Of a stretch of DNA of 64,000 nucleotides, positions 48,496 to 57,387 are shown piece by piece; the stretch's first letter is position 1; every line of letters begins with the position of its first letter. The notes under the pieces were generated by a model. It saw only the letters and a program-made list of their open reading frames with translations. It was not told the origin of the DNA and ran no database searches. Source of the DNA: Rhodocytophaga rosea (GTDB taxonomy: Bacteria; Bacteroidota; Bacteroidia; Cytophagales; 172606-1). Both the position numbers and the translations under genes were made by a program. The DNA lies in NCBI RefSeq assembly GCF_010119975.1, contig NZ_CP048222.1, forward strand, positions 558,001 to 622,000, given 5' to 3'.

Positions 48496-49830
48496 TTACA
48501 ACAGGTCATTTGCCAGGTTGGCCAGTTCTGAACGTTCGCCTTTTTCCAGGGTGATGTGGGTGTACAGATCATGGTTTTGTACCCGGTCGATCAGGTAGGA
48601 AAGGCCATTGCTTTGCGTATCCAGGTAAGGCGTATCAATCTGGTAAATATCACCGGTAAAGATGATTTTTGTATTTTCCCCCGCCCTGGTAATAATGGTT
48701 TTCACCTCATGAGGAGTCAGGTTCTGGGCTTCATCCACAATAAATATGATGTTCGACAAACTTCTTCCCCGGATATACGCCAGTGGCATAATATGAAGCA
48801 CGTCTTTCATGAGCATTTCATTGATCTTCTGGAAATCCTTTTCGTGCTCCTCAAACTGGTTCTGGATAAACTTCAGGTTGTCCCACAAGGGCTCCATATA
48901 CGGATTCAATTTGGATTTAATATCGCCGGGCAGGTATCCAATATCTTTGTTGCTGAGCGGTACAATCGGGCGGGCCAGGAAGATCTGTTTGTAGTTCTTT
49001 TTTTGTTCCAGGGCACTGGCCAATGCCAGTAACGTTTTACCAGTTCCCGCTACGCCCTGAATAGTAATAAGTTTAATATGGGGATTGAGAATGGCATGAA
49101 TGGCAAAGGTCTGTTCCGCATTCCTGGGACGGATGCCGTATGCTGCCCGTTTGTCCACCTTTTCAATGCGGTCTTCTATGGGATTATAGTAGGCAAGAAC
49201 AGAATTGCGTTCGCTTTTGAGAATAAAAAAACTGTTTTTACGGGGCTTTTTAGGCATTACCTTTTTCACATCGCAAAAACCCACCTCATACAGTTCAGTA
49301 ATTACTGCGGATGGTATATCGCTGAGTACCGTTTTACCAGTATAAAGCGTATTTACGTTTTTAATCTTACCAGTTTCATAATCTTCGGCCGGAAGGTTCA
49401 GCGCTTTGGCTTTCAGGCGCAGGTTAATGTCTTTAGTAACTAAAATCACTTTTTTCTTCGGGTCTTCTTCCTGCAGGCTCAGGGCAGAATTCAGAATTTT
49501 ATGATCGGCTTTTTTTTCGTCATATATTAATTCAGCATCCACAGCGCTTTTGGAACTCATAATTACCTTAAAACTTCCCTTGCCTTCTCCTTCCAGCGGA
49601 ATCCAGTTCTGAAGCATATGTTCGCCGGATAATTTATCAATAAAGCGGATAAACTCTCTGGCTTCAAAATTCTTGGTGTCGTTGCCTTTTTTGAAATTAT
49701 CCAGTTCTTCCAGCACTGTAATGGGAATAGCTACATCATGTTCCTGGAAGTTTTTAACGGCATCATGGTCATATAAAATAACAGAGGTGTCAAGCACAAA
49801 TACTTTTTTTTCTTTTTTGATCCGGGGCAT
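48496..49830 (-). CDS. PIN-PhoH (PhoH2-type) protein
   Basis: This 444-residue fusion of an N-terminal PIN RNase domain (KKVFVLDTSVILYDHDAVKN, with acidic residues D14 and E46 region) and a C-terminal PhoH ATPase is of the kind reported to couple RNA unwinding to cleavage. The ATPase has Walker A GVAGTGKT at about 259-266 and Walker B IIFIVDEAQNLTPHEVKTII. All expected motifs are present. It is a single leftward gene, 85 bp upstream of the acetyltransferase gene. Confidence 0.93.
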   Translation of the reverse strand: MPRIKKEKKVFVLDTSVILYDHDAVKNFQEHDVAIPITVLEELDNFKKGNDTKNFEAREFIRFIDKLSGEHMLQNWIPLEGEGKGSFKVIMSSKSAVDAELIYDEKKADHKILNSALSLQEEDPKKKVILVTKDINLRLKAKALNLPAEDYETGKIKNVNTLYTGKTVLSDIPSAVITELYEVGFCDVKKVMPKKPRKNSFFILKSERNSVLAYYNPIEDRIEKVDKRAAYGIRPRNAEQTFAIHAILNPHIKLITIQGVAGTGKTLLALASALEQKKNYKQIFLARPIVPLSNKDIGYLPGDIKSKLNPYMEPLWDNLKFIQNQFEEHEKDFQKINEMLMKDVLHIMPLAYIRGRSLSNIIFIVDEAQNLTPHEVKTIITRAGENTKIIFTGDIYQIDTPYLDTQSNGLSYLIDRVQNHDLYTHITLEKGERSELANLANDLL

Positions 49831-49980
49831 AAAAATCGAGATAGAAGAATGAACGAATACGAATTAGGTTGAACTGATTATCGGTTGGGTTGCGGTCAGA
49901 ATTTATCTGTGTGTCTGGGCGTATGAGTATGGTTATAGACGTTGAAATTACTAGGTAAATTTGAAAAACCCAATCAAAAA

Positions 49981-50649
49981 TCAGCTTTCACTTTTGAGCA
50001 CTGCGGATTTATCTCCTTTCCGGTACACCCTGGCGGCAATCAAACCTCTATAAAAAGTGGCTTCGTATTGGCAGTGTAAATGGCAGGAAACCAACAATCC
50101 ATGTATGTCTGGCAATACTCTGGCTTTAACTTTACTTACCCACCGGAAGAAAATATACATAGCTGAGATCAGGCTTTTTTTCCACCATTGCCCGGCTTGC
50201 TGACCAGAAAGTTCAAAATCGCTACATAGCCAGATCCCGTTTTGATGCAGGGCAGGATAAAGAAGATGAATCATGGAATTTACCTGCGGTTCCGGAAACA
50301 GGTCGAGCACAAAATGAGTAATTACTACATCAAATTTTTCATCGTAACGAATACTTTTTTCTGTACCCAGACGAAATTCAATTTCTGTAGAACAGGATAC
50401 AGAAGCTATATTCTGTTGCGATAAACGCAGCATCGCAGCAGAAGCCTCCACATACACTATTTTTTTAACCTGCCGCTCTTGCAATAAAGATTTCAGATAC
50501 CAGCCACTACCCCCGCCCAGAATCAATACCGTAGCTTGTACCGGAATAAAAGGCAAGGTACACCACTGGCTTTGTTGCAAAGCCTTTCCAAAAACTACCT
50601 TTGAAAGCTGATCATAGAAGTAAGCGATTGTATCAAAATTTACAGCCAT
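49981..50649 (-). CDS. Class I SAM-dependent methyltransferase
   Basis: This 222-residue methyltransferase has the SAM loop TVLILGGGSGWYLKSLL, a post-loop acidic strand IVYVEASAAML, and KFDVVITHFVLDLFPEPQVN. The glycine loop reads GGGSG rather than ExGxGxG. The substrate is unknown. I prefer the ATG at 50649 (MAVNFDTIAYFYDQL) over 50676. It is divergent from the small secreted protein gene at 50771. Confidence 0.8.
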   Translation of the reverse strand: MAVNFDTIAYFYDQLSKVVFGKALQQSQWCTLPFIPVQATVLILGGGSGWYLKSLLQERQVKKIVYVEASAAMLRLSQQNIASVSCSTEIEFRLGTEKSIRYDEKFDVVITHFVLDLFPEPQVNSMIHLLYPALHQNGIWLCSDFELSGQQAGQWWKKSLISAMYIFFRWVSKVKARVLPDIHGLLVSCHLHCQYEATFYRGLIAARVYRKGDKSAVLKSES

Positions 50650-50770
50650 CTCATTGCGTTTAGATAACAGAGGCATTTCTTTCCTTCAGACGTACTTATT
50701 GCAAACTTTGGTACATCTCCGGCAAAGCTTATTTCGTATATAGGATCACTTGTCTGTTAAATGTACCGCT

Positions 50771-51292
50771 ATGAACCATTCCGCTACAAAATATTTGCTG
50801 ATATCACTTTTCTGTTTATCTACATTGTCCGGTTATTCTGCAACGGATAAGAAATTACTTTCAACCTCGCACATGCTTATTCATCTCTCGATTGACCAGC
50901 CCATGCCATCCCCGGACATATTGCCGCAGCAGGTAGTGGCCATACAACTGAAAGCTTTGCAGGATAATGACGAAACGAATACAGGCATATCTATTACCTT
51001 CAACTTTGCCGCTCCGGATAACAAAGCCTATACCGGGCCATTAGACAAGTTTATTCAACTGGTTAAAAATCCGGTATATGCACCTTTGCTGAATTTTAAG
51101 AAATGCGAGGTAAATAAAATACATATAGAAGGTGATGAAGCCCAGCAGATCGTAATTATAACGGATCAGACTGGCAAAAAATCTGCATTTTTATTCTCAT
51201 TATCTAAACAGCAAAATGGCCCGTATCAGAATTGCTGGATGACAGACAGTGTGATCAGACTGGCGTATGAAGATAAACTGGTAAAAGCCTGA
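50771..51292 (+). CDS. Secreted hypothetical protein
   Basis: This 173-residue protein has a signal peptide (MNHSATKYLLISLFCLSTLS ending near GYSA), starting at the ATG at 50771; an in-frame TTG at 50750 is less likely. The C-terminal two-thirds (VVAIQLKALQDNDETNTGIS ... SVIRLAYEDKLVKA) looks like a small alpha/beta domain of the DUF4864 type, judged only from length and the pattern of LKALQxND followed by FxFAxPxN. No catalytic residues stand out. Confidence 0.65.
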   Translation: MNHSATKYLLISLFCLSTLSGYSATDKKLLSTSHMLIHLSIDQPMPSPDILPQQVVAIQLKALQDNDETNTGISITFNFAAPDNKAYTGPLDKFIQLVKNPVYAPLLNFKKCEVNKIHIEGDEAQQIVIITDQTGKKSAFLFSLSKQQNGPYQNCWMTDSVIRLAYEDKLVKA

Positions 51293-51394
51293 GAAACCTG
51301 AAGGAAGTAAGTGATGGAGAGATTTACAGTATGTTAAGTTTATGAGTTGAATTTTTATGAGTAAAATGTTAAGCTCAGAAGTATATCATTCAAT

Positions 51395-51820
51395 CTACAA
51401 ATCGTCATTGAAGCTATCGCGGTTTCTGGTAGCTTTTTTCCGGGCATTCCGTTTTTTATCGGTGATTCTTTCCTGTATGGAAGCAGCTGTAGGTTTGGTG
51501 GCTTTGCGTGCTTTTACCGGACGGAAACTTTTTTCTAGCAACTGGTAAAATTTCTTTACTACTTGTTGTTTATTGAGCAACTGGCTGCGTTCTGCCTGGG
51601 AAATAAGCTGCAAATATCCTTCGCCATTGATTTTATTGGCCAGTTTGGCTTTTAATACCTGTTTTTCCTCTTCACCCAGAATCGCCGAATTGTCCACATG
51701 AAAGCGTAATTCCACTTTCGAGGACACTTTGTTTACATGCTGGCCTCCGGCACCTCCGCTCCGGGAAGTGGCAAAATGCAGTTCACTTGAAAAATCCCGC
51801 TGATGAGGAGGTTGATTCAT
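51395..51820 (-). CDS. arfB: Alternative ribosome-rescue peptidyl-tRNA hydrolase ArfB
   Basis: ArfB enters stalled ribosomes and hydrolyses the peptidyl-tRNA without a stop codon. The 141-residue protein has the catalytic GGQ at residues 25-27 in SGGAGGQHVNKVSSKVELRF. It also has the basic C-terminal tail that lies in the mRNA channel (VKARKATKPTAASIQERITD, then KKRNARKKATRNR). The short length separates it from RF1/RF2. A terminator lies about 90 bp upstream, between it and the TerB-like gene. Confidence 0.93.
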   Translation of the reverse strand: MNQPPHQRDFSSELHFATSRSGGAGGQHVNKVSSKVELRFHVDNSAILGEEEKQVLKAKLANKINGEGYLQLISQAERSQLLNKQQVVKKFYQLLEKSFRPVKARKATKPTAASIQERITDKKRNARKKATRNRDSFNDDL

Positions 51821-51908
51821 CGTTCAAAAAAGTTTGTCAAAAATATAAATGATCTGTTTTTACAGGCAATAATACGCATTCCCGCTAAATAGTTCTGGTT
51901 ACTAAATA

Positions 51909-51937
51909 AAAATACCAGCAGGCTTTGCTGGTATTTT
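51909..51937. terminator. Rho-independent terminator
   Basis: A perfect 12-bp stem, AAAATACCAGCA with its complement, closes a 5-base loop. It ends leftward transcription of the TerB-like gene (stop at 51960). Confidence 0.9.
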
Positions 51938-51959
51938 CCTAGTGAAATAAGGCAACAAT

Positions 51960-52397
51960 TTATTCTTTGCTGTCTTTGAGAATAATATTAAGATCATCTA
52001 TTTCGAGCTTATCCATCCCGGTTTCTTCTTCCATATTTACGAGGGCTTTAATAAGATCACCCACCATATGTGCCTGAAATCCAAGTTTCTGAGCGACTTC
52101 CACACAAAGTTTTACTTTCCGTTCATCAATGCTTTCATCAATCAGCACCATTCTCACCAGGTCATAAAGTTGCTCCAGCCTGAGTATGGTTTTTTCAGGA
52201 GCGGCAAAAGGTATGGCAAAAGCGTCATCCATAATGGAATTGAATTCTTCCTGGCTTAAACCATAACTTGTATATAGTTTGGTAAGGTATTCCAGCTCAT
52301 CTTTGGTAACCAAAGCATCGGCAAGGGCAAGCTGGCAAAGGTGAGCAAAGTGGCTTCTAACATTGGCCATTTCAGAAGGTTGGAGATTTTCTGACAT
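51960..52397 (-). CDS. TerB-like helical protein
   Basis: This 145-residue all-helical cytoplasmic protein resembles the TerB/DjlA-N domain. It opens with FAHLCQLALADALVTKDELE, then YLTKLYTSYGLSQEEFNSIM, VLIDESIDERKVKLCVEVAQ and KLGFQAHMVGDLIKALVN. The acidic residue pairs after the helix starts (DALVTKDE, DESIDERK) fit the metal-binding pattern of the fold. Its role is unknown. No other tellurite-resistance genes are near. Confidence 0.75.
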   Translation of the reverse strand: MSENLQPSEMANVRSHFAHLCQLALADALVTKDELEYLTKLYTSYGLSQEEFNSIMDDAFAIPFAAPEKTILRLEQLYDLVRMVLIDESIDERKVKLCVEVAQKLGFQAHMVGDLIKALVNMEEETGMDKLEIDDLNIILKDSKE

Positions 52398-52550
52398 ATA
52401 ATTACACGTTAACTGGGGTTAATATCGCTTTAATTGAATTAAATTCCTCCAGGTTATAAATTTTTGAGGAAATTTAGACAAAAGTGTATATACACTTTTG
52501 TCTGCTTCTCTCTCTTATGTTACCAGTGTAAGAAATATGCCAGGAAACGC

Positions 52551-53948
52551 TCAGAATATTTTGCCTGGGTTTAAAATACCGTTTGGGTCAAATACCTGTT
52601 TGATCCCACGCATAAGTGCCAGATTTATATCCGGCAAGGCAATACCAATATACGGTTTTTGTACATATCCTATCCCATGCTCGCCTGAAATAGTACCTCC
52701 CAGCCGGACACACAAGCTGAATATTTCACGAATGCCTTCCGGCAGTTTGCGGTTCCATTCTTCCTCCGACATATCTCCTTTGATAATATTCACATGCAGG
52801 TTTCCATCCCCGGCATGTCCGTAACAAACAGATGTAAAATTATATTTCCGGCCTATCTCTTTCACCCCCTTAAGTAACTGAGGCAAATGTCCGCGAGGCA
52901 CTACGGTATCCTCTTCCTTATACACAGATGTATGCCGCACCGCATAAGGCACTTTCCGGCGGAGTGCCCACAATTCCTCCTGTTGCTGGGATGACTCTCC
53001 CAACAGCACCTCTCCTACCTCATACCTGGATAACACCTCATAAATGCGTTCCGCATCTTTGTAGAGCAAGTCCATTTCGTTTCCATCTACTTCAATGAGT
53101 AAATGTGCTTGTACATTGGCCGGAATTTCTATAGTAGATCCGGTATACCGCACCGCCCATTCTATCGCATCCCTTTCCATAAATTCCAGGCAGGAAGGAG
53201 AAATACCTGCCATAAAAATAGCATTAACTGCTTCACAAGCCTGTTCAGCCGAAGCAAACGGCACCAGCATCACCAGTTTATGCGTGGGATACGGACGAAG
53301 TTTAAACACCGCTTTGGTGATAATTCCCAATGTGCCCTCACTCCCGACCATTAACTGTGTAAGGTTATAGCCGGTAGAATATTTCAGTACATTGGCTCCG
53401 GTCCAGATAATTTCTCCGGTAGGCAGCACTACTTCCAGGTTCAATACATTTTCGCGGGTAGTGCCATATTTTACTGCACGCGGTCCACCGGAAGATTGCG
53501 CCAGGTTGCCTCCCAGCGAGCAACTCCCCCGGCTGCCAGGGTCAACCGGGTAAAATAGTCCCTTTTCCATTGCCGCTTCCTGCAAAACCTGTGTAATCAC
53601 ACCTGGCTCTACCGTTGCCTGGTGGTTTATTTCATCAATATGAATGATTTTATTAAACCGTTCCATAGACAACAATATCCCCTTATGTACAGGTAAGGCT
53701 GCCCCACTCAAACCTGTACCAGCCCCTCGTGCCGTAACCGGAATTTTATGTTCATTACAAAACTGCATGATGCGGCTCACTTCCAGTGGGATAGCTGGCT
53801 TGACAACCACATCTGGAAGAAAGGAAAGATCTTCGGTTTCATCATGAGAATACGCATATAAATTTTCCTGGTCGGCAAAAACGTAGGGTGATCCTACAAT
53901 GGATTGCATTTTTTCTACCAACAAGTGGGAAATTTGTGCGGTTTCCAT
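52551..53948 (-). CDS. glcD: FAD-linked (S)-2-hydroxy-acid/glycolate oxidase, GlcD type
   Basis: This 465-residue VAO-fold flavoprotein of the glycolate oxidase/D-lactate dehydrogenase group oxidises a 2-hydroxy acid. The FAD-binding segment includes PVTARGAGTGLSGAALPVHK and then YPVDPGSRGSCSLGGNLAQS. The C-terminal substrate domain has SVCYGHAGDGNLHVNI and ends ISGEHGIGYVQKPY ... FDPNGILNPGKIF, a family hallmark. There is no glcE/glcF next to it. Given that, a D-lactate or other 2-hydroxy-acid substrate is as likely as glycolate. Confidence 0.9.
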   Translation of the reverse strand: METAQISHLLVEKMQSIVGSPYVFADQENLYAYSHDETEDLSFLPDVVVKPAIPLEVSRIMQFCNEHKIPVTARGAGTGLSGAALPVHKGILLSMERFNKIIHIDEINHQATVEPGVITQVLQEAAMEKGLFYPVDPGSRGSCSLGGNLAQSSGGPRAVKYGTTRENVLNLEVVLPTGEIIWTGANVLKYSTGYNLTQLMVGSEGTLGIITKAVFKLRPYPTHKLVMLVPFASAEQACEAVNAIFMAGISPSCLEFMERDAIEWAVRYTGSTIEIPANVQAHLLIEVDGNEMDLLYKDAERIYEVLSRYEVGEVLLGESSQQQEELWALRRKVPYAVRHTSVYKEEDTVVPRGHLPQLLKGVKEIGRKYNFTSVCYGHAGDGNLHVNIIKGDMSEEEWNRKLPEGIREIFSLCVRLGGTISGEHGIGYVQKPYIGIALPDINLALMRGIKQVFDPNGILNPGKIF

Positions 53949-54025
53949 AATAAATTTGACTATTTTGTGTTGTAAGTAAAAATGATGATTTGCATTTTTA
54001 CACCTGTATACAAACTACCAGAAAT

Positions 54026-54685
54026 TTGGATAAAATAACCAGAACAATCCTGTTTTTCTCCTTGATTATTTTGATAAGTCTGGCAGAAACTTCCTGCCGG
54101 AGTTCAAAGTCTGCTTCTAAAAGTAAAAGTGCTACTACAGGAAAAGCATATGTTCGGAAAAAAAGTAAGAGTGGCAACAAACGGGCTAATCACCGCAGCA
54201 CAACTTCGGCTAGGGAAGCCGCTTTCAGGAAATCTAAAGCAAGTCCTGCCCCGGCCAAATCCAAAACAACTTCACCGGCAAGTACCAAGGCTGCCAGTGG
54301 CCAGGCAACACAAGTTATTAAAACTGCCCGTTCCTTTCTGGGAACACCCTACCGGTATGGGGGCAGCACCAGCAAAGGCATGGATTGTTCCGGCTTGTTA
54401 TGTACTTCTTTTGCAAGTATAGACGTAAAACTCCCTCGTACTTCTACCGAGCAGTCAAGTTATGGAAAAGATGTGCGGCTCAATGATGTTTCTCCTGGTG
54501 ACCTGGTTTTCTTTGCCGAAAGAAAAGGAGGCAGCAAGATTTCTCACGTAGGCATGGTAACTACCGTGAAGGGCAAAGACCAGGTAATGTTTATTCATTC
54601 GAGTACCAGCCGGGGTGTAGTAGAAGATAATTTATTGGGGGAATACTATCAAAAGATTTTTGTAAAAGCCATCCGGCCGTTTTGA
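54026..54685 (+). CDS. NlpC/P60 peptidoglycan hydrolase, lipoprotein
   Basis: This C40-family cysteine peptidase cleaves cell-wall peptides. The catalytic domain fills the C-terminal half: FLGTPYRYGGSTSKGMDCSG (nucleophile Cys in DCSG), then LPRTSTEQSSYGKDV, SHVGMVTTV (catalytic His) and MFIHSSTSRGV (third polar residue). A lipoprotein signal ending LAETSC precedes a Ser/Lys/Ala-rich linker. No ATG gives a suitable start. I use the TTG at 54026 (reading MDKITRTILFFS), with TTG 53990 as the alternative. The tRNA-Ala gene follows 37 bp after its stop. Confidence 0.88.
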   Translation: MDKITRTILFFSLIILISLAETSCRSSKSASKSKSATTGKAYVRKKSKSGNKRANHRSTTSAREAAFRKSKASPAPAKSKTTSPASTKAASGQATQVIKTARSFLGTPYRYGGSTSKGMDCSGLLCTSFASIDVKLPRTSTEQSSYGKDVRLNDVSPGDLVFFAERKGGSKISHVGMVTTVKGKDQVMFIHSSTSRGVVEDNLLGEYYQKIFVKAIRPF

Positions 54686-54712
54686 TTTATGCTAAATTAC
54701 CTCTTATATTTG
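54681..54712 (+). promoter_or_regulatory. Promoter of the tRNA-Ala gene
   Basis: TTTG at 54681-54684 and TATATTTG at 54705-54712 match the Bacteroidota -33 and -7 consensus exactly (TAnnTTTG), with a 20-bp spacer. This is the best promoter in the window. It overlaps the stop codon of the preceding hydrolase gene and would start transcription a few bases before the tRNA. Confidence 0.8.
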
Positions 54713-54722
54713 CACGCACCAT

Positions 54723-54796
<74 letters not shown>

Positions 54797-54800
54797 CAAA

Positions 54801-54834
54801 ACTGCGAAATTTGAATACTTTCGCAGTTTTTTTG
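54801..54834 (+). terminator. Terminator of the tRNA-Ala gene
   Basis: ACTGCGAAA pairs with TTTCGCAGT around a 9-base loop, followed by seven T. It begins 5 bases after the tRNA end. Confidence 0.92.
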
Positions 54835-54914
54835 ATTTTTACAGACAAAACAGACAAAAAGGAGTATTGTATTTTTAGGCTTTTATATCGCTTGGCTGGC
54901 ATATTCAAGAACCT

Positions 54915-56093
54915 ATGAAAGCAATACAGAAAAAAGAAGCCACAGCTTACAAGGCTAAGCTTAACACTTGTGGCAATGATTTGTCCAAACAATGGTATGT
55001 ATCTTTCTCTTATAAGAATCCGGAAACTGGAAAGTATAAGAGATTTAAGGTATATGAGGGATTTACGGAAAGGAAGACTGTTGAAGCAAGGCTTCAGTAT
55101 GGTGAGCAATTGATTGAAAAAATCAATCTAAAACTCAAGAATGGTTGGAACCCTTTTTATGATGAGTACACTCTTTACAAGCTTGTAGAAGTAGCTCCTG
55201 TCTACGAAAGCAATCTATTAGTTCACCATGTCAATCTAGCTTTAACATCAAAAAAAGCTGAAATAAGAAAGAAGACCTATCAAAGTTATAATTCTCATTT
55301 AAGAGGATTTCTCGCCTGGATTACTGAAAATAGGCTTGATCAGATGCTTGTCACTGATTTTACCTATGAGCATGCTAAACTTTTTATAGATTCACTTTAT
55401 CTAGAAAAAGGCTATAAAGGTAAAACTAGAAGTTGTTATCTAATCACTATGAAAATGCTTTTTGAAAGAATCAAAGAGACAAGAGTAATTAATGAAAATC
55501 CTTTCAAAAAGTTTAAGAAAATAAAGTATAGTAGTGTAAGTGCATTATATTTTGACGAGTTTCAACGAAAAGAGTTGAAAGAATACTTGATAGAACATGA
55601 TCCACAATTAGGACTTTTCGTACAATTTATCTTTTATTGCTTTATTCGACCAGGGGAGCTAAGAAAGCTAAGAGTGGGAGATATACATGGGAATAAAATT
55701 CAGATAAAAGGAGAAATATCCAAGAATACAAAAACAGAGTATGTCGTAATTCCTGGGCCTTTAATGAATCTCCTTGACCTAGAACAAATAAGATTATATC
55801 CAAAGCATTACTTTATTTTTGGTAAGACAGGCAAACCTTCTCCCCATTACAATGGCATCAACTATTTTAGTCGTAAGCATAGGGAGATATTAAGGTTGCT
55901 AAACTATGATAAAAGTCACTGTTTGTATTCATGGAAGCATACAGGTGTGATACATGCTAACAAAATAGGTAAGAATATACATGATATAAAAAGGCAGTTA
56001 AGACACCATAGCTTGGAAATGGTAGATGAATACTTAAAAGGATTGGGACTTATGGAGAGTGGCTTTGCTAGTACCGATTATCCAGAGTTGTGA
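54915..56093 (+). CDS. Tyrosine-type site-specific integrase adjacent to tRNA-Ala
   Basis: This 392-residue tyrosine recombinase has an N-terminal arm/SAM-like region (about 1-190) and a C-terminal catalytic domain. The first catalytic Arg is in CFIRPGELRKLRVGDI; the box II region reads LYSWKHTGVIHANKIG (Lys at a usual Arg position, as in many Bacteroidota relatives). The final block RHHSLEMVDEYLKGLG holds the nucleophile Tyr. Its A/T content is visibly higher than that of the core genes to its left. Sitting directly behind a tRNA, it is probably the integrase of a genomic island whose left end is the tRNA. It is not an IntI: no IntI-specific insertion is visible. Confidence 0.9.
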   Translation: MKAIQKKEATAYKAKLNTCGNDLSKQWYVSFSYKNPETGKYKRFKVYEGFTERKTVEARLQYGEQLIEKINLKLKNGWNPFYDEYTLYKLVEVAPVYESNLLVHHVNLALTSKKAEIRKKTYQSYNSHLRGFLAWITENRLDQMLVTDFTYEHAKLFIDSLYLEKGYKGKTRSCYLITMKMLFERIKETRVINENPFKKFKKIKYSSVSALYFDEFQRKELKEYLIEHDPQLGLFVQFIFYCFIRPGELRKLRVGDIHGNKIQIKGEISKNTKTEYVVIPGPLMNLLDLEQIRLYPKHYFIFGKTGKPSPHYNGINYFSRKHREILRLLNYDKSHCLYSWKHTGVIHANKIGKNIHDIKRQLRHHSLEMVDEYLKGLGLMESGFASTDYPEL

Positions 56094-56310
56094 GCTAATA
56101 ATCCTAATATCTTAAACTCAATAAAAAGCCTCATATTAAGGAATTTTTTTTGGTTTTGTTGGCTGTAAAGTTCTATTCCGTACGGGACTTTAAAAGTGCC
56201 TGCAAATCAAATATTTATAAAATATATAATTTAAAGTAGCAAAGTAGTAGCAATAGTTAACTGTTTTTGAAATTTAGTCAGTTTAACTAGTTCTATACCT
56301 TTTTGCAAAA
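56094..56310. other. Gap between the integrase and the first cassette-type site
   Basis: A/T-rich, with no open frame. No copy of TTGGTGCG, the sequence expected to partner the left arm of the first site (CACCAA at 56313), is present here or elsewhere between the integrase and that site. The array therefore has no visible partner for its left end, and I see no convincing attI. Confidence 0.5.
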
Positions 56311-56397
56311 CGCACCAATGGCCCGCGCACACTATGCCTACTGCGGTAAGGCTATGCGGTAGGCAAGGCCGGTGGCCGCTGGGACTGGTGTTAGGCA
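56311..56397. repeat. Cassette site A (attC-like), first of the array
   Basis: The left arm is CACCAA (56313-56318), with no partner found upstream. The right half ends GGACTGGTG|TTAGGCA (56391-56397), whose TTAGGCA is mirrored at the far end of the UPF0158 cassette. The centre contains GCCTAC ... GTAGGC and CGGTAAGG/TATGCGGT stem material. It lacks the CAAA block found in most later sites. Confidence 0.7.
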
Positions 56398-56404
56398 TCT
56401 GCCT

Positions 56405-56842
56405 TTATTGCTCTAATTCTCGATTCAATTCAACAACTTTAGCCTCTACCCAATCCTGCATCTTCTGGTTCTTGAAAGCAAACCAGGCCTCTCGATACGC
56501 TCCTGAGTTATCGATTTCGTGTTTAAAGTGTTGAAATGGCTTTCGCTGGTTCAAAGCCCGGTATAGTCTTTCCTGTAGTCGCTTCGAATTCACCTGCTGG
56601 GCAAACTCCTCCATGAGCTGAAAGCCTTCCCGCGAGTCCATGCCTTCAATCTCAAGGTAATCCTGTCGGTTTTCCTCTACTTTTTGCATTTCTTCCCCGT
56701 AATATTCCTCATCCAAGTCCAGGTTTTTGAGCGGGTCCATATAGAAGACTAATTCCTGTGTATGAATTTGAACAAAACATTTTTCACCACACTCTAATCG
56801 TTCGGAAATTTCCTTAATCTGTTCTTTACTCAATTGGATCAT
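56405..56842 (-). CDS. UPF0158 family protein (cassette 1)
   Basis: This 145-residue acidic cytoplasmic protein contains FQLMEEFAQQVNSKRLQERL, YRALNQRKPFQHFKHEI and AYREAWFAFKNQKMQDWV. That is the pattern of the UPF0158 family (a helical domain ending in FRxFKxxL...WxxFxxxR). The function is unknown. I start at the ATG at 56842. The same frame reaches 56929, but that would run through the attC-like site, outside the cassette. The stop lies 7 bp from the left core arm and the start 26 bp from the right arm, so the gene fills its cassette. Confidence 0.8.
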   Translation of the reverse strand: MIQLSKEQIKEISERLECGEKCFVQIHTQELVFYMDPLKNLDLDEEYYGEEMQKVEENRQDYLEIEGMDSREGFQLMEEFAQQVNSKRLQERLYRALNQRKPFQHFKHEIDNSGAYREAWFAFKNQKMQDWVEAKVVELNRELEQ

Positions 56843-56868
56843 TTTCCTCTCTTTTTTATGGTTGCTAG

Positions 56869-56961
56869 TGCCTAATGAACCAAACATTGACGCAGCCGAT
56901 GAATTATGGTTAGGCTTGCGCTCGGGCATCTCGGTTGTTGTCTTAGCGGCCTGTTGGTTGC
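56869..56961. repeat. Cassette site B1 (attC-like)
   Basis: The left arm is TGCCTAA (56869-56875), the mirror of TTAGGCA in site A. The right arm is TTGGTTGC (56954-56961), preceded by G. After the left AA comes TGAAC then CAAA, as in the other sites. Positions 56874-56898 are identical over 25 bases to 57386-57410 in site B2. The length is 93 bp. Confidence 0.8.
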
Positions 56962-57387
56962 AGTCATTTTCCTTCTTTTTCAGCCCTGGCCTTCCCTGCT
57001 TAGCTCTGAGCTGAGGCCTTCCTTGGGAGAGTTGTTGTCGTCTTTAGCCAGCAGCTTTACGCAGCAACTCTAGAAAAGAAGGAAAAACAAGTCTTTGGCT
57101 CCTTATCTCTCTCAAACTCTCTGCCAAAGACGGGCCGGAGAACAAAGCGCAAGCCTTTAGCCAGGCCACACAATAAATCTCAACTCTTATTCGTTTTCAG
57201 CCAAATGCTTTCCCCTTCTCAACACTGGCTCAAGTCGGGAAAGCCTGGTTTACTTGCGCTTCGTCTTCAGCTTGCAAAAGCTATTTTGCGCTTCGGCTCG
57301 GCAAGTAACCCTGACTACTACTCGTAGTCTTTGGCTAAAAACGAATAAAGCCATTTCTAAATCCTTCTCCGGCATTATTGCAACCAA
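56954..57387. other. Cassette 2: structured unit without a convincing gene
   Basis: This 434-bp cassette, delimited by TTGGTTGC and GCAACCAA, has no plausible ORF; the frames present cross its borders or lack features. It is rich in inverted repeats. TTATTCGTTTTCAGCCAAA (57187-57205) is mirrored at 57330-57348 with one mismatch. GTCTTTGGC (about 57093) is mirrored by GCCAAAGAC (about 57121) and repeated directly near 57326. GACTAC-TACTC-GTAGTC makes a small hairpin near 57313. TTTTCCTTCTTTT near its left edge is matched by AAAAGAAGGAAAA near 57074. It could encode a structured RNA or be a decayed element. Confidence 0.55.

Noticed and set aside
48496-51820. Defence or toxin-antitoxin system made from the PIN domain and the small neighbouring genes
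   Set aside because: The PIN domain is fused to a complete PhoH ATPase, a housekeeping architecture, and the neighbours are a methyltransferase, a secreted protein and arfB with no antitoxin-like partner.
54915-56093. The tRNA-adjacent integrase as the integron integrase IntI
   Set aside because: It is of the island type and lacks the IntI-specific insertion. It also lies next to a tRNA, not an attI, so it is better explained as the integrase of the island.
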